Numbered from the stretch's first letter, positions 46,094 to 54,573 are shown. The stretch: 64,000 nt of DNA from Candidatus Cloacimonadota bacterium (GCA_019429305.1 JAHYIR010000006.1:50077-114076), one strand, 5' to 3'. Translations and numbers: made by a program. The notes: generated from the letters alone by a model not told the origin.

Positions 46094-47491
46094 TCATTTT
46101 TTCATTATCTTTGCTAAAAAATCACCTTCACAGACCTTCTGGTCACCAACATAAGCATCTCCATGCATCTTGGTCAAAGAGGTCTTCAAGCTTATGACAG
46201 TTAAGACAAATCTTAAAGTATCACCCGGTTGTACCGGTCTGCGGAATTTAACATTATCTATGGCGGCAAAATAGGCGACATGCTCTTCAGGATTTTCACA
46301 AGTATTGAGAAGCATGATACCACCTGTCTGAGCCATTGCCTCTATGATCAAAACACCTGGCATAACGGGATGGTCAGGAAAATGTCCCTGAAAGAATGGT
46401 TCATTGATAGTGACGTTTTTTATTCCGACGATCTTCTCCCCGGCTACGAATTCGGTTATCTTATCAACAAGCAGGAAGGGATAGCGGTGAGGAAGTATTT
46501 TTTGTATTGCCGTTATATCGAATACTACATCGGTAACGGCTTTCTTTTGATATATTTTCTGTAGTTTTTGCTTCTTATACATTTGTCGTAGTTTCTTGAC
46601 GAGTTCGACATTTGTCTTGTGACCTGAACGTGCAGCCAAAATATGTCCCTTAATTGGAACACCTAACAGGGCAATATCACCTAACAAATCAACCACTTTG
46701 TGTCGAACAAACTCATTAGGAAAACGGAGCGGAGTTTCATTAACAATTCCATCCTTACCAATAGGAACTGGTTCTTTGTATCCAAATAGTTCCTGTAATT
46801 CTTTCATCTCTGCTTCGGATATTTTTGGTTCTGCTATAACTAAAGCGCAATCAAGAGAACCCCCTTTGATTAATCCGGCATCCTTTAATGCTAAGATCTC
46901 ACTCATAAAACAGAAAGTCCTAGCCGGTGCAAAATCCTTTTCAAAATATGATATTGAAGGGAACCATGTATATTGTGTGCTGAGATACTTATGCTTATAA
47001 TCAACCATAAAAGTAATTTTCAATTCATTAGATGGGACTATGACGACATCGACGTTTTCTTCCGGCGCAGAAAAGGATATCGGATCATCAAATTCTAAGT
47101 ATTCTCTTTCTGTATCTTGATCTACTATTCCTACTTTTTTCAGCAAATTGTAATAAACCAAAGAACTTCCATCGGCTACCGGCACTTCAGGTCCGTTGAT
47201 CTCGATCCGAATATTATCAATATTGTATCCCTTGATAGCAGCTAAAAGATGTTCTATTGTTGAGACAGTAGCTCCCTGAACACCAATCGTAGTACCTCTG
47301 GACATATCTACGACATGATCTATATCAGCCGGTATCTCTGGTTTATCGGGAAGGTCTGTGCGGATAAAAACTATTCCCTCATCATCTTTGGCCGGTTTAA
47401 ACACTACGGTACAAATCTCTCCACTATGTAAGCCGATCCCAGTATAACTGATCGACTCCCTGATCGTCTTTTTCATCTCTTTTTCATTCAT
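46094..47491 (-). CDS. lpxC: Bifunctional LpxC deacetylase / FabZ dehydratase
   Basis: A fused enzyme of about 465 residues. Residues 1-300 are LpxC, the zinc deacetylase committing UDP-acyl-GlcNAc to lipid A: TIEHLLAAI, NGPEVPVADGSS, FVRHKVVDLLGDIALLG and the late His in AARSGHKTN. Residues about 320-465 are FabZ, the 3-hydroxyacyl-ACP dehydratase: LPHRYPFLLVDKI and FFQGHFPDHPVMPGVLIIEAMAQ. I start at ATG 47491, since AGGA lies 7 bases upstream; ATG 47497 two codons earlier is too close to that site. Such fusions are typical of Bacteroidota and relatives. Confidence 0.95.
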   Translation of the reverse strand: MNEKEMKKTIRESISYTGIGLHSGEICTVVFKPAKDDEGIVFIRTDLPDKPEIPADIDHVVDMSRGTTIGVQGATVSTIEHLLAAIKGYNIDNIRIEINGPEVPVADGSSLVYYNLLKKVGIVDQDTEREYLEFDDPISFSAPEENVDVVIVPSNELKITFMVDYKHKYLSTQYTWFPSISYFEKDFAPARTFCFMSEILALKDAGLIKGGSLDCALVIAEPKISEAEMKELQELFGYKEPVPIGKDGIVNETPLRFPNEFVRHKVVDLLGDIALLGVPIKGHILAARSGHKTNVELVKKLRQMYKKQKLQKIYQKKAVTDVVFDITAIQKILPHRYPFLLVDKITEFVAGEKIVGIKNVTINEPFFQGHFPDHPVMPGVLIIEAMAQTGGIMLLNTCENPEEHVAYFAAIDNVKFRRPVQPGDTLRFVLTVISLKTSLTKMHGDAYVGDQKVCEGDFLAKIMKK

Positions 47492-47561
47492 ACTCATTTC
47501 CTGAAATCTATAATGATTTTATTGTTACTATAGTAGCAGTGTTTTTACAAGCAGCAAGAAC

Positions 47562-48611
47562 CTATTTATCTTCTTCTTGCTCTCTTTTCTTAATTTTATT
47601 GAAAAAAGTCAAAATTTCCGGTAGTTTTTTAATAGCAACAACGATCCGTTTCTGTAGAGAGGCATCTATTGCCGGTGTGCCAAAAAACTTAGCTCCTGCA
47701 GGGATGCTGCTGCTTATTCCAGATTGTGCTCCTACCATGGCACCATCACCAATTTTAAGATGTCCAGCTGCCCCAACCTGACCTGCTAAATAGACATTAT
47801 CACCTATTTCCGTATTTCCTGCCAAACCAACCTGAGAGCAAAGGATCACATTTTTACCAAGCCGGCAATTATGCCCAATTTGTACGAGATTATCGATCTT
47901 TGTTCCCTCACCGATGTAAGTGACTCCAAATGTAGATCTGTCAATACAGCTATTAGCCCCGATCTCTACATCATTATCGATAACGACTTTTCCGATATGG
48001 TTGATCTTATTATGTTTTCCATTAGCATAGACATAGCCGAAACCATCCATACCTATGACAGAATTGGCATGGATTATTACTCGATCCCTGATCTCTGTAT
48101 CAGCATAAATAGTGACATTAGGATAGATCTGACAATTGTTTCCGATCCGGACATTTTCACCGATAACTACATTGGCTCCAATAGTTGTCTCAGAGCCAAT
48201 TCTTACACCCTTCTTTATGACGGAGTACCCACCAATACCAACTTTCTCTTTAAGCAGAACATCTTCATCAAGAAGGGCTGTTGGATGGATATCAATCTGA
48301 TTTTTTCCCAGTTCTATTTCCAGCCATTTGGTCACAATAGTATTGAGAGTTAAATATGGCTTAGAGCATAAGAAGAGGTTGCTTTCCGGTAATATTGCAG
48401 CATCAAAATCTAACGGGACTATTATAAGACCGACTTTAATACCCTTTAGATCGTTGAAAAATTTTTCATTTTCATAAAAGCAGACTGAGTTTTCATCAGC
48501 TTCTCTCAATTCAGAGACATTACATAATAAAACATCGTTTTTTAGAACTAGTCTGCCTTCTATACCTGTAGTTAACTCCTCAGGTCTTAATCTATGAGAA
48601 AAAACTTTCAT
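47562..48611 (-). CDS. lpxD: UDP-3-O-acylglucosamine N-acyltransferase LpxD
   Basis: Third step of lipid A synthesis. The 349 residues have an N-terminal uridine-binding domain (about 1-100) and a hexapeptide beta-helix (IHPTALLDEDVLLKEKVGIGG onward), with NSVIGMDGFGYVYANGKHNKI and the catalytic His in VQIGHNCRLG. It lies 8 bases after skp, and a 64-base gap separates it from lpxC/fabZ. Confidence 0.96.
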   Translation of the reverse strand: MKVFSHRLRPEELTTGIEGRLVLKNDVLLCNVSELREADENSVCFYENEKFFNDLKGIKVGLIIVPLDFDAAILPESNLFLCSKPYLTLNTIVTKWLEIELGKNQIDIHPTALLDEDVLLKEKVGIGGYSVIKKGVRIGSETTIGANVVIGENVRIGNNCQIYPNVTIYADTEIRDRVIIHANSVIGMDGFGYVYANGKHNKINHIGKVVIDNDVEIGANSCIDRSTFGVTYIGEGTKIDNLVQIGHNCRLGKNVILCSQVGLAGNTEIGDNVYLAGQVGAAGHLKIGDGAMVGAQSGISSSIPAGAKFFGTPAIDASLQKRIVVAIKKLPEILTFFNKIKKREQEEDK

Positions 48612-48619
48612 TCTAACTG

Positions 48620-49153
48620 CTAATTGCCTGTTCCTGCAGATCTGTTCAGGTCTTGAATTATTAGATCGGTAATATCAAGGTTTGGTTTTGCATAAAGGAT
48701 CCCGCCACCTACAGCATCAAAGATGATCGAATAGTTTTCTTCCAGAGCAAATTTTTCGATAGAATCTCTTAATTTATCCATTATCGGCTCTAACAGTTCA
48801 GCGTTACGCTGCATCGCTAAACCACCTTCACCGAAGATGCTTTCAATGTATTGACGACGCTCTCTGATTTTCTCTTGGATACGTTCTTCTGCCTGGGCTT
48901 TACCTGATTCGGTTAAGGTTAACTTCCTGGCTTCATAATCGGACTGTAATCGTTCAATCTCATCTTCGATCCTGGTTAGTTCTCGTTCCCAACTTTCACG
49001 TTCTGCCATAAAAATTGATTGTGCTTCCTGAGTATCAAGACTTTCATACATTATCCTGTCTGTATCAATATAGGCAATCTTAATAGTTTGAGCTACTAAT
49101 AATGTCGTTGATAACAATAAGCTCAATAAGGTTGTTATTATGATTCTCTTCAT
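48620..49153 (-). CDS. skp: Skp/OmpH-type periplasmic chaperone
   Basis: Chaperone for outer membrane proteins crossing the periplasm. Starting at ATG 49153 it has 177 residues: signal peptide (MKRIIITTLLSLLLSTTLLVAQ), an oligomerisation strand (IKIAYIDTDRIMYE), a long charged coiled coil (about 45-100) and a closing hydrophobic segment (IIFDAVGGGILYAKPNLDITDLII). I prefer this ATG because GGAGG lies 5 bases upstream; the ATG at 49165 precedes that site. In many genomes bamA lies upstream; it is absent here. Confidence 0.9.
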   Translation of the reverse strand: MKRIIITTLLSLLLSTTLLVAQTIKIAYIDTDRIMYESLDTQEAQSIFMAERESWERELTRIEDEIERLQSDYEARKLTLTESGKAQAEERIQEKIRERRQYIESIFGEGGLAMQRNAELLEPIMDKLRDSIEKFALEENYSIIFDAVGGGILYAKPNLDITDLIIQDLNRSAGTGN

Positions 49154-49300
49154 CAAATCCTCCATCTCTTGACGAATTTCCTGTAAGAACGGACAAGTTA
49201 CTTAACCGTATCAATAGTAGGTTGGAAAATAATGTTCGTTCCTTATTTATCTTTGCACTATTTTTTGGATACTTATATCAGTCAATAAATAATAATAGGG

Positions 49301-49504
49301 TTATTTGCTCTTATAAAATTCTTCAACTGCTTGATCTAACTGATTGATCATCTCATCCAGATTATCACTCTCAATGGACCTTGTATTCCCATTATCATAA
49401 GTGATTACTACACTGGAAAAACTCTTATAGTAATCTCTGATCTTGGATATCACTATAGAAATTTTTCCCACTTCCGAATCTTTTAACTTGATTATCGATT
49501 TCAT
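49301..49504 (-). CDS. Small hypothetical protein (67 residues)
   Basis: Not recognised. The product is soluble, with a beta-rich first half (SIIKLKDSEVGKISIVI, SVVITYDNGNTRSIE) and a helical acidic end. AGGAG lies upstream of ATG 49504, and it follows the lipoprotein gene by 9 bases, which supports real expression. The pattern resembles small anti-sigma or regulatory partners only superficially, so I assign no function. Confidence 0.6.
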   Translation of the reverse strand: MKSIIKLKDSEVGKISIVISKIRDYYKSFSSVVITYDNGNTRSIESDNLDEMINQLDQAVEEFYKSK

Positions 49505-49513
49505 TTCTTACTC

Positions 49514-50362
49514 CTAATAGTCGTAAGTATATTGATTTTCAAAGATCGGTTCTCCACTTTCATTATACCAAATTTCTTGTACTATCAAGCCATTAGAATC
49601 ATATTCATAAACAGCTCGATGGTAGAACTCCTCATATCGATATTCTGTCTTACTTTGCATTAAACCATCTACATAACTGTAAACTCTACTTACCGTAACT
49701 TCCCCTGACTCGTTCAGCCAACTCTCTTCGATTAGATCACCATCTGAATTATAACTATAAAGATGTCTATTAACGATATCATCACGACGGTCTCTTTCAA
49801 TATATTCGTTTAGAAATCCGTTTCGATATAAATAAATTGCCGTACTGATCAGATTATCATTTCTGTCATATTTGATTTCTTCAATTAGATCCCCATTGTC
49901 ATAATTATAAACAGTTCTGGTCTGGATTTCGTCAAAGGGGGTCAGCCATAACTCTTCTACCAGATTACCATCTTGATCATAAGAATAATGATATTTGCTT
50001 CTTAAGACCTGTTCCCCTTTATACCAGATAGTATTGTCTAACTTTCCTGTTTGATCATCATACTCCAGAACTCTTCGCGTAACGACTACTCCATTGGGAT
50101 TGAGCCACTTTTCGTCTATTAATCTTCCCTCTTCGTCATAATACTGTTTCTGATTTACTATATTATGACTCCATTTAGTTTGGATTGTAATGCCGAGCTC
50201 TTTGCGAATGAGTTGTTCTCTGTCGTCAGGAGTATCTTTTCTTGATACACCGCAAGAGGATAGGTAAAGCAAACCCAAAAGAGAGACCATTAGTATCAAG
50301 CTAACATTCTTGATCTCGATCATAGCATTTTTTTTCAATCTTTTCTCATTCTTTATTGTCAT
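49514..50362 (-). CDS. Lipoprotein with tandem YD-type repeats
   Basis: A 282-residue lipoprotein: basic start, hydrophobic segment and lipobox YLSSC (Cys37). Residues about 70-282 hold seven or eight imperfect repeats of about 25 residues built around Y-x-Y-D-x-D-G-x-L-x-E-E-x-W (for example YSYNSDGDLIEESWLNESGE and YEYDSNGLIVQEIWYNESGE). They resemble RHS/YD or MORN-like beta repeats that form an extended sheet. ATG 50362 has AGGA nine bases upstream. Probably anchored in the envelope; ligand unknown. Confidence 0.75.
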   Translation of the reverse strand: MTIKNEKRLKKNAMIEIKNVSLILMVSLLGLLYLSSCGVSRKDTPDDREQLIRKELGITIQTKWSHNIVNQKQYYDEEGRLIDEKWLNPNGVVVTRRVLEYDDQTGKLDNTIWYKGEQVLRSKYHYSYDQDGNLVEELWLTPFDEIQTRTVYNYDNGDLIEEIKYDRNDNLISTAIYLYRNGFLNEYIERDRRDDIVNRHLYSYNSDGDLIEESWLNESGEVTVSRVYSYVDGLMQSKTEYRYEEFYHRAVYEYDSNGLIVQEIWYNESGEPIFENQYTYDY

Positions 50363-50412
50363 AATCTTTTATCCTGCCTTTAGTCATAAGTTTACTAAAT
50401 TATGGAGATCTA

Positions 50413-51183
50413 TTATTGTTTGTTAAACGTGTCAGCAAATCTTCTCAGAGAAGCAAATTGATAGTGTAATCTCTTTTCCGGATCAAAGCTATCTCCATTG
50501 ACATCTCTTAGTTCAATATGCAAATGAGACGGTTTCCCACTGTTTCTAATATTACCTGTATATCCTGTTAAGCCAACCTGAGTATCACCGGTCACAATCT
50601 GTCCCTGTTCAACAAAAACTTCGTTCAGGTGGGCATAAAGACTCTCAATCCCTTCAGGATAGAGTATTCTCACGATTTTTCCATACTCGACACCTATAGA
50701 GTCAATTCTTGTTCTACCCGAATATCCAAATGATTGAAAGATGAAATCAGGGTCATTGCTAACATCAGTGACTATTCCTATTGGATAGATCGGATAGACA
50801 GGGGTATTCTCTGGAACATAGAGATCAACACCTTCATGAATTCGTCTAATATTTCCCGTTCTTCTTCCACTTCCATACAGATCAAATTCACCGTATTTGA
50901 GATATTTCTGTTTCAACTCAGCATAAGCATGATCATCTCCAAAGGGTGATTGATGTATGAAAGTACGATCTACAAATTCCGGTGTGACCAGAATAGCAGG
51001 GTATTTGATACTGGAGCCCAACTCAACCATAATAGTTTCTTCTGACCAGTCTAATATGGTAAACCCTTTTAATCTCTTAGTCAAACTACCAATTCGGATA
51101 AATTGTAAAACTATAATCAATACTAATATCACGAACATAGTACCTTGCATATTGAGTAGTTTTTTCCCCTTCGATCTTCTCAT
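50413..51183 (-). CDS. M23 family (LytM-type) peptidase, membrane anchored
   Basis: A 256-residue protein with a single N-terminal membrane anchor (about 13-31) and a C-terminal LytM domain (about 105-245). Zinc ligands are visible: His and Asp in HEGVD, the HxH in SHLHIEL, and YAHL. LytM enzymes cut peptidoglycan cross-links or act as activators of amidases. GxxTGYTGNIRNSG is also typical. It precedes the repeat lipoprotein by 50 bases, suggesting a shared envelope role. Confidence 0.87.
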   Translation of the reverse strand: MRRSKGKKLLNMQGTMFVILVLIIVLQFIRIGSLTKRLKGFTILDWSEETIMVELGSSIKYPAILVTPEFVDRTFIHQSPFGDDHAYAELKQKYLKYGEFDLYGSGRRTGNIRRIHEGVDLYVPENTPVYPIYPIGIVTDVSNDPDFIFQSFGYSGRTRIDSIGVEYGKIVRILYPEGIESLYAHLNEVFVEQGQIVTGDTQVGLTGYTGNIRNSGKPSHLHIELRDVNGDSFDPEKRLHYQFASLRRFADTFNKQ

Positions 51184-51299
51184 TTTTTTTGTCCTTTACC
51201 TTTTTTTCAATTCTCATTCTAATCTTGAATTCGTCAACTCATAACTATTTTTCTGGAGAATGTTCTATGTTAAGATATTATAAATGCAAACAGATTTAT

Positions 51300-52052
51300 C
51301 TATAAATGTACTTTCAAATCTTCGAACATTTCCAGTACTGAAGGTAATCTCTCTTCAATATCCTCAACAGAGGATATTTTAATGAAATCCTCTAGTTTTT
51401 TTATGATTTCTATCGGATAATCTCTTTCTACATATCTCATTCCAAAATCAGCTCTCTCAGGCCGATACCTGAGATTCAACAGTGATACTAAGTGACGGTT
51501 AATGAACTGCAGGTAGCATCTCTGTGCAGCCAGCCAGTTTTTACGAGCAAGAGCTTTTTTCAACTCGATGATACTAAGCCAATCGAAGTCTATAGCAATG
51601 TGATAATACTGGTTAATTAGTTTTTCTCTATCTGCCTGTGAGGTCTCTGAACCGTTATAGATATTTTCTTTATCAAACCAGATAACGATTTTACCATGTC
51701 TATCCTGCTCAGTTAATTTTTGGGGGTTATCAGCCATAACAACAACAATATCACAGTAGAATAGTGGCGGGAAATTATTTTATTGATAGAAACATTGTGA
51801 CATTCCGTGCCATGTGGGTTCCGGCATACGAAAGCGTTTAATAATTCCATAACGAGATTCCAGAAACTCATCTAGTATGGAAAAGATATTATCCGGATTG
51901 CCTTTATTAATCACGATGCTCAGATCGAGATCGGAATATTGATCTAAGTACCCGGTAGCTGCCGAACCACCTTCCCAAGCAGCTACTATCTCGGAGTGAT
52001 GCTGCAAGAATTCCTTTAACTCTAATCTTAATTCATCTGTTAATGTATTCAT
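51300..52052 (-). pseudogene. Nucleotidyltransferase gene interrupted by one in-frame TAA
   Basis: One 251-codon frame with a single internal stop. Residues 1-90 carry the nucleotidyltransferase motif GGSAATGYLDQYSDLDLSIV (GS...D.D) and end WHGMSQCFYQ-stop (TAA at 51780-51782). The same frame then continues NNFPPLFYCDIVVVM and leads without shift into residues 105-250, containing HGKIVIWFDKENIY and a helical end with RPERADFGMRYVERDYP. In intact relatives these parts form one protein of about 250 residues. The stop replaces a codon at a normally continuous point, so this is a recent nonsense mutation, a sequence error or a read-through. It is not a two-gene toxin-antitoxin pair. It abuts the PhnB-like gene by one base. 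Confidence 0.82.
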
Positions 52053-52053
52053 A

Positions 52054-52491
52054 CTATTGCTCTGGGTTGAAGTTGATCATCCAGTTGATCCCGAATTTGT
52101 CGGTCAGCATGCCGAAGTAATCACCCCAGAAGGCGAAAGCCATCGGCATGATCACCCCTCCACCTTCAGAGAGAGCTATGAATACACGGTCTGTTTCTTC
52201 TTTACTTTCGGTACAGATCTGAAGAGATATATTATTACCTTGAACGAAATTCGGTTCCCATTCTCCATCGGTAGTATCGCTACCCATGAGTACGGTCTCT
52301 TTGCTGATCGGTAATGAGACATGTAATATCTTGTCTTCCATCTCTTTGGAGACTGGAGGTGTTCCTTCGTGAGCTGCCATATCTTTGCATCTGCCAAGGT
52401 AACAAAATTCACCACCAAAGACTGATCTGTAAAAGTTGAAGGCCTCTTTGCAATTGCCTTTAAAGTTGAGATATGGGTTAATTATTGCCAT
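52054..52491 (-). CDS. PhnB/YdcM-like VOC-superfamily protein
   Basis: A 145-residue protein of the PhnB-like glyoxalase fold group (formerly called 3-demethylubiquinone methyltransferase-like): INPYLNFKGNCKEAFNFYRSVFGGEF at the start, HVSLPISKETVLMGSDTTD in the middle and FAFWGDYFGMLTDKFGINWMINF at the end. I start at ATG 52491 with AAGGAG eight bases upstream. Activity is unknown for most family members. It is immediately upstream of the broken nucleotidyltransferase. Confidence 0.85.
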   Translation of the reverse strand: MAIINPYLNFKGNCKEAFNFYRSVFGGEFCYLGRCKDMAAHEGTPPVSKEMEDKILHVSLPISKETVLMGSDTTDGEWEPNFVQGNNISLQICTESKEETDRVFIALSEGGGVIMPMAFAFWGDYFGMLTDKFGINWMINFNPEQ

Positions 52492-52633
52492 TTCTTGCTC
52501 CTTTACTACTTTTAGATGAATCAAGCTGTCTGTGATATTGTTTTTTGTCTAATAGTTTTATTTGGGGAATAGAGAAGAAGGGGCTATTAACTATGTAGTT
52601 ATTGGTTCCAGAGGAAGAGAAGCAAACTAAGAA

Positions 52634-52665
52634 GGGATCTCTTGACTACGCTCAAGATGACAAGG
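52634..52665. repeat. TCGAGATGACA-type dispersed repeat, short copy
   Basis: ATCTCTTGACTACGCTC-AAGATGACA resembles the inverted repeat at 59603-59709. It stands in the 607-base gap 52492-53098, which carries no gene but several repeats: a 14-bp palindrome TAACTA-TG-TAGTTA (52588-52601), the family 2 inverted repeat (52685-52741), the family 1 hairpin (52788-52839), a 15-bp palindrome (52888-52902) and two overlapping hairpins (52935-52963). Confidence 0.6.
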
Positions 52666-52684
52666 ATAAAGAACTTTCTTTACA

Positions 52685-52741
52685 ATTCTTCACCAAATTG
52701 GCAAGCTCTATTTAATTTAGCAATCAGATTTGGTGAAGAAT
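52685..52741. repeat. Inverted repeat family 2, copy 1
   Basis: Perfect 14-bp arms ATTCTTCACCAAAT/ATTTGGTGAAGAAT enclose about 29 bases containing GGCAAGC and AGCAATC. Copy 2 at 56158-56215 shares the arm core CTTCACCAAA/TTTGGTGAAG and both inner motifs. It could be a transposon-derived miniature element or an RNA hairpin. Confidence 0.75.
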
Positions 52742-52787
52742 CACTCAGGATGACAATGAACACAGACTGAAGTCAATTTTACGTTAA

Positions 52788-52839
52788 CCAATAGGGAGTA
52801 CACGAGTCGGATAGAGCCGACTCGTGGGATTCCTAAAGG
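52788..52839. repeat. Hairpin element family 1, copy 2
   Basis: Arms CACGAGTCGG/CCGACTCGTG (52801-52810 with 52817-52826) around a 6-base loop ATAGAG, flanked by CCAATAGG and CCTAAAGG. Relative to copy 1 (32769-32819) the core AGTCGG-6-CCGACT, loop length and flanks are kept, while the outer stem differs on both sides with pairing preserved. Confidence 0.78.
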
Positions 52840-52887
52840 TTTAATAAAACCAGATAGTCAGTCTAAAAACGGGGGATACTGATTAAG

Positions 52888-52902
52888 GTCTATACTATAG
52901 AC
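52888..52902. repeat. Perfect palindrome GTCTATA-C-TATAGAC
   Basis: 15-bp palindrome with 7-bp arms in the same intergenic region, 211 bases upstream of the S41 gene at 53099. Possible operator or hairpin; no further evidence. Confidence 0.5.
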
Positions 52903-52934
52903 AACGCAACACAGGCATCCTGTCTGTGATTTTT

Positions 52935-52963
52935 GTGGTAAATGGGACGTTACCACCCCATTT
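52935..52963 (+). other. Two overlapping alternative hairpins
   Basis: GTGGTAA (52935-52941) pairs with TTACCAC (52950-52956), and AAATGGG (52940-52946) pairs with CCCATTT (52957-52963). The two stems share bases, so they exclude each other. A TTGACA lies just downstream (52974-52979), so this structure would not be in the S41 gene leader if that box is its promoter. Confidence 0.4.
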
Positions 52964-53098
52964 CATACTCCGGTTGACAAACTTAAGAACTTTCTCTATG
53001 CGTAGTATTGATAGACGAGGTTTTTTGCTGGACAAGAAGAGGGAGAGATGCAGAAGTTGGTGAAAATGGTTTATAGATAAGATAGAGGAGATAGATAG

Positions 53099-54508
53099 AT
53101 GTATTTCAAGTTTTGGATTGCGTTATTAGTCCTGATCGGTTCAGTTACTCTTTGGGGTATTGAATGGGATGACTTGGCTGTTTTAACCCCAGAACAGAAG
53201 ATCTTCGGACTATCGTTGATCTGGAAGGAAGCTGATTACAATTATCCCCATTTTTCTCAATTGTCTGAGCTGGACTGGGATAGCGATTATAGAAGATTTG
53301 TATCGAAAGTAATCGAAACAGAGAATATTTATGAATATTATAGAACAATCCAGCAATTTGCCGCATTACTGCAAGATTGCCATACGAGAGTTATCTATCC
53401 GCAAAGTTTTGCTGCAAAACTCGATTTCCCTTTAGTTCAGTTGAAGAGAATAGAAAGTCGAATAATCGTAACCAATGTCGGGAAAAAACACGCTGAGGTT
53501 CTTCCGATGGGGAGTGAGATCATAGAAGTAGAGAATTTGCCTATTGAACAATACTTTCTACAGGAAGCTTTCCCTTATATTTCGGCATCTAATGAAGAGG
53601 TTTTGTATAATAAGGGGATGTCGTTACTTTTTTTCGGTGAGAAAGATAGTGAAGTCATGGTCAAATTTCGTTATCCGGCAGATATTCAAATCGAACCGCA
53701 AAAAAGGGGAACTATTGAACAAGCAAGATTAGTCAGAAGCAAATTAAATGACCGTTGGAGCGTTCCTCTTGATACTAAAGAAGAGTTATTATATCATAAA
53801 TGGCTCGACGATGATATCTTATATGTAGCTCTCTATAGTTTTAATGATGAGTTAATTATTAGATTGTTTGATAGCATCTTACCCGAACTTCAGAGATGCA
53901 AGGGTTTGATATTAGATCTGCGGGAAAACAGATGGGGAAGAACCGAAGTAAGTAACGAGATACTGAAAAGATTAACCGATAGAAAAATTTTTAGAGGAGT
54001 CGAAACTGAATCGAGGAAGAATGTCTCTCTCTACAAAGCTTGGGGTACTCCGATCCAGCTCTATAACTATTTACCTCCTGAAGAATATGCTGCCTACGGT
54101 AGGGGAGATGTCTGGCAGAGAGAAGAACCTGTGGAGATAGTAAATGACTTTGATGGAGAAAAAATCATGGTCCCTCTGGTTATCTTAATGGGGAGTGAAA
54201 CAGCATCAGCAGCAGAAGATTTTGTGGTTATGCTGAAAGAGGCGAGAGATGATGTTATGCTGGTGGGGAGTCATAGTGCCGGTTCAAGAGGACAGGCAAT
54301 CATATTGATGCTGCCGGGTGGGGGATATATTTTTGTGTCAACACAGAGAGATATTTATGGCGATGGGAAGATTTTGACAAGATATGGGGTGGAAGTTGAT
54401 GTGGAAGCGGAATGGAATTACAAGGATTATCTGGAAGGAAGAGATACGGTATTGGAGAGAGGAGTTGAGGTGTTGAAGGAATTAAGAGAAAGCGATTGGG
54501 AGAAGTAA
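53099..54508 (+). CDS. S41-family (tail-specific protease-like) secreted protein
   Basis: A 469-residue protein with an N-terminal signal (MYFKFWIALLVLIGSVTLWG), a helical N-terminal region (LLQDCHTRVIYP), a possible PDZ-like segment (about 115-160) and a C-terminal peptidase S41 domain: GLILDLRENRWG and MGSETASAAEDFVVMLKEA with the nucleophile-type Ser370, then GSHSAGSRGQAIILMLPGGGY. It probably cleaves periplasmic or surface proteins. The start ATG 53099 follows a GAGGAG site. The 3' part has a somewhat higher G content (many GGAAG codons) than its neighbours. Confidence 0.83.
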   Translation: MYFKFWIALLVLIGSVTLWGIEWDDLAVLTPEQKIFGLSLIWKEADYNYPHFSQLSELDWDSDYRRFVSKVIETENIYEYYRTIQQFAALLQDCHTRVIYPQSFAAKLDFPLVQLKRIESRIIVTNVGKKHAEVLPMGSEIIEVENLPIEQYFLQEAFPYISASNEEVLYNKGMSLLFFGEKDSEVMVKFRYPADIQIEPQKRGTIEQARLVRSKLNDRWSVPLDTKEELLYHKWLDDDILYVALYSFNDELIIRLFDSILPELQRCKGLILDLRENRWGRTEVSNEILKRLTDRKIFRGVETESRKNVSLYKAWGTPIQLYNYLPPEEYAAYGRGDVWQREEPVEIVNDFDGEKIMVPLVILMGSETASAAEDFVVMLKEARDDVMLVGSHSAGSRGQAIILMLPGGGYIFVSTQRDIYGDGKILTRYGVEVDVEAEWNYKDYLEGRDTVLERGVEVLKELRESDWEK

Positions 54509-54537
54509 CAAGGTCATGGGAAGAAGAGCAGGGATTC

Positions 54538-54573
54538 AACTACGGAGACACAGAGAGTACAGAGTGCACGGAG
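54538..54573. repeat. ACAGAG-type short direct repeats
   Basis: ACGGAG, ACACAGAG, GTACAGAG and GCACGGAG follow one another in 36 bases, a low-complexity direct-repeat cluster. The rest of the gap to the tRNA (54574-54765) holds a hairpin CCAATT-ATA-AATTGG (54645-54659) and TTGACA boxes, no gene. Confidence 0.5.

Noticed and set aside
51300..52052. MNT-HEPN toxin-antitoxin pair
   Set aside because: The two halves are in the same frame, separated by one stop codon and a plausible linking peptide, and the second half matches the C-terminal part of a single-chain nucleotidyltransferase family.
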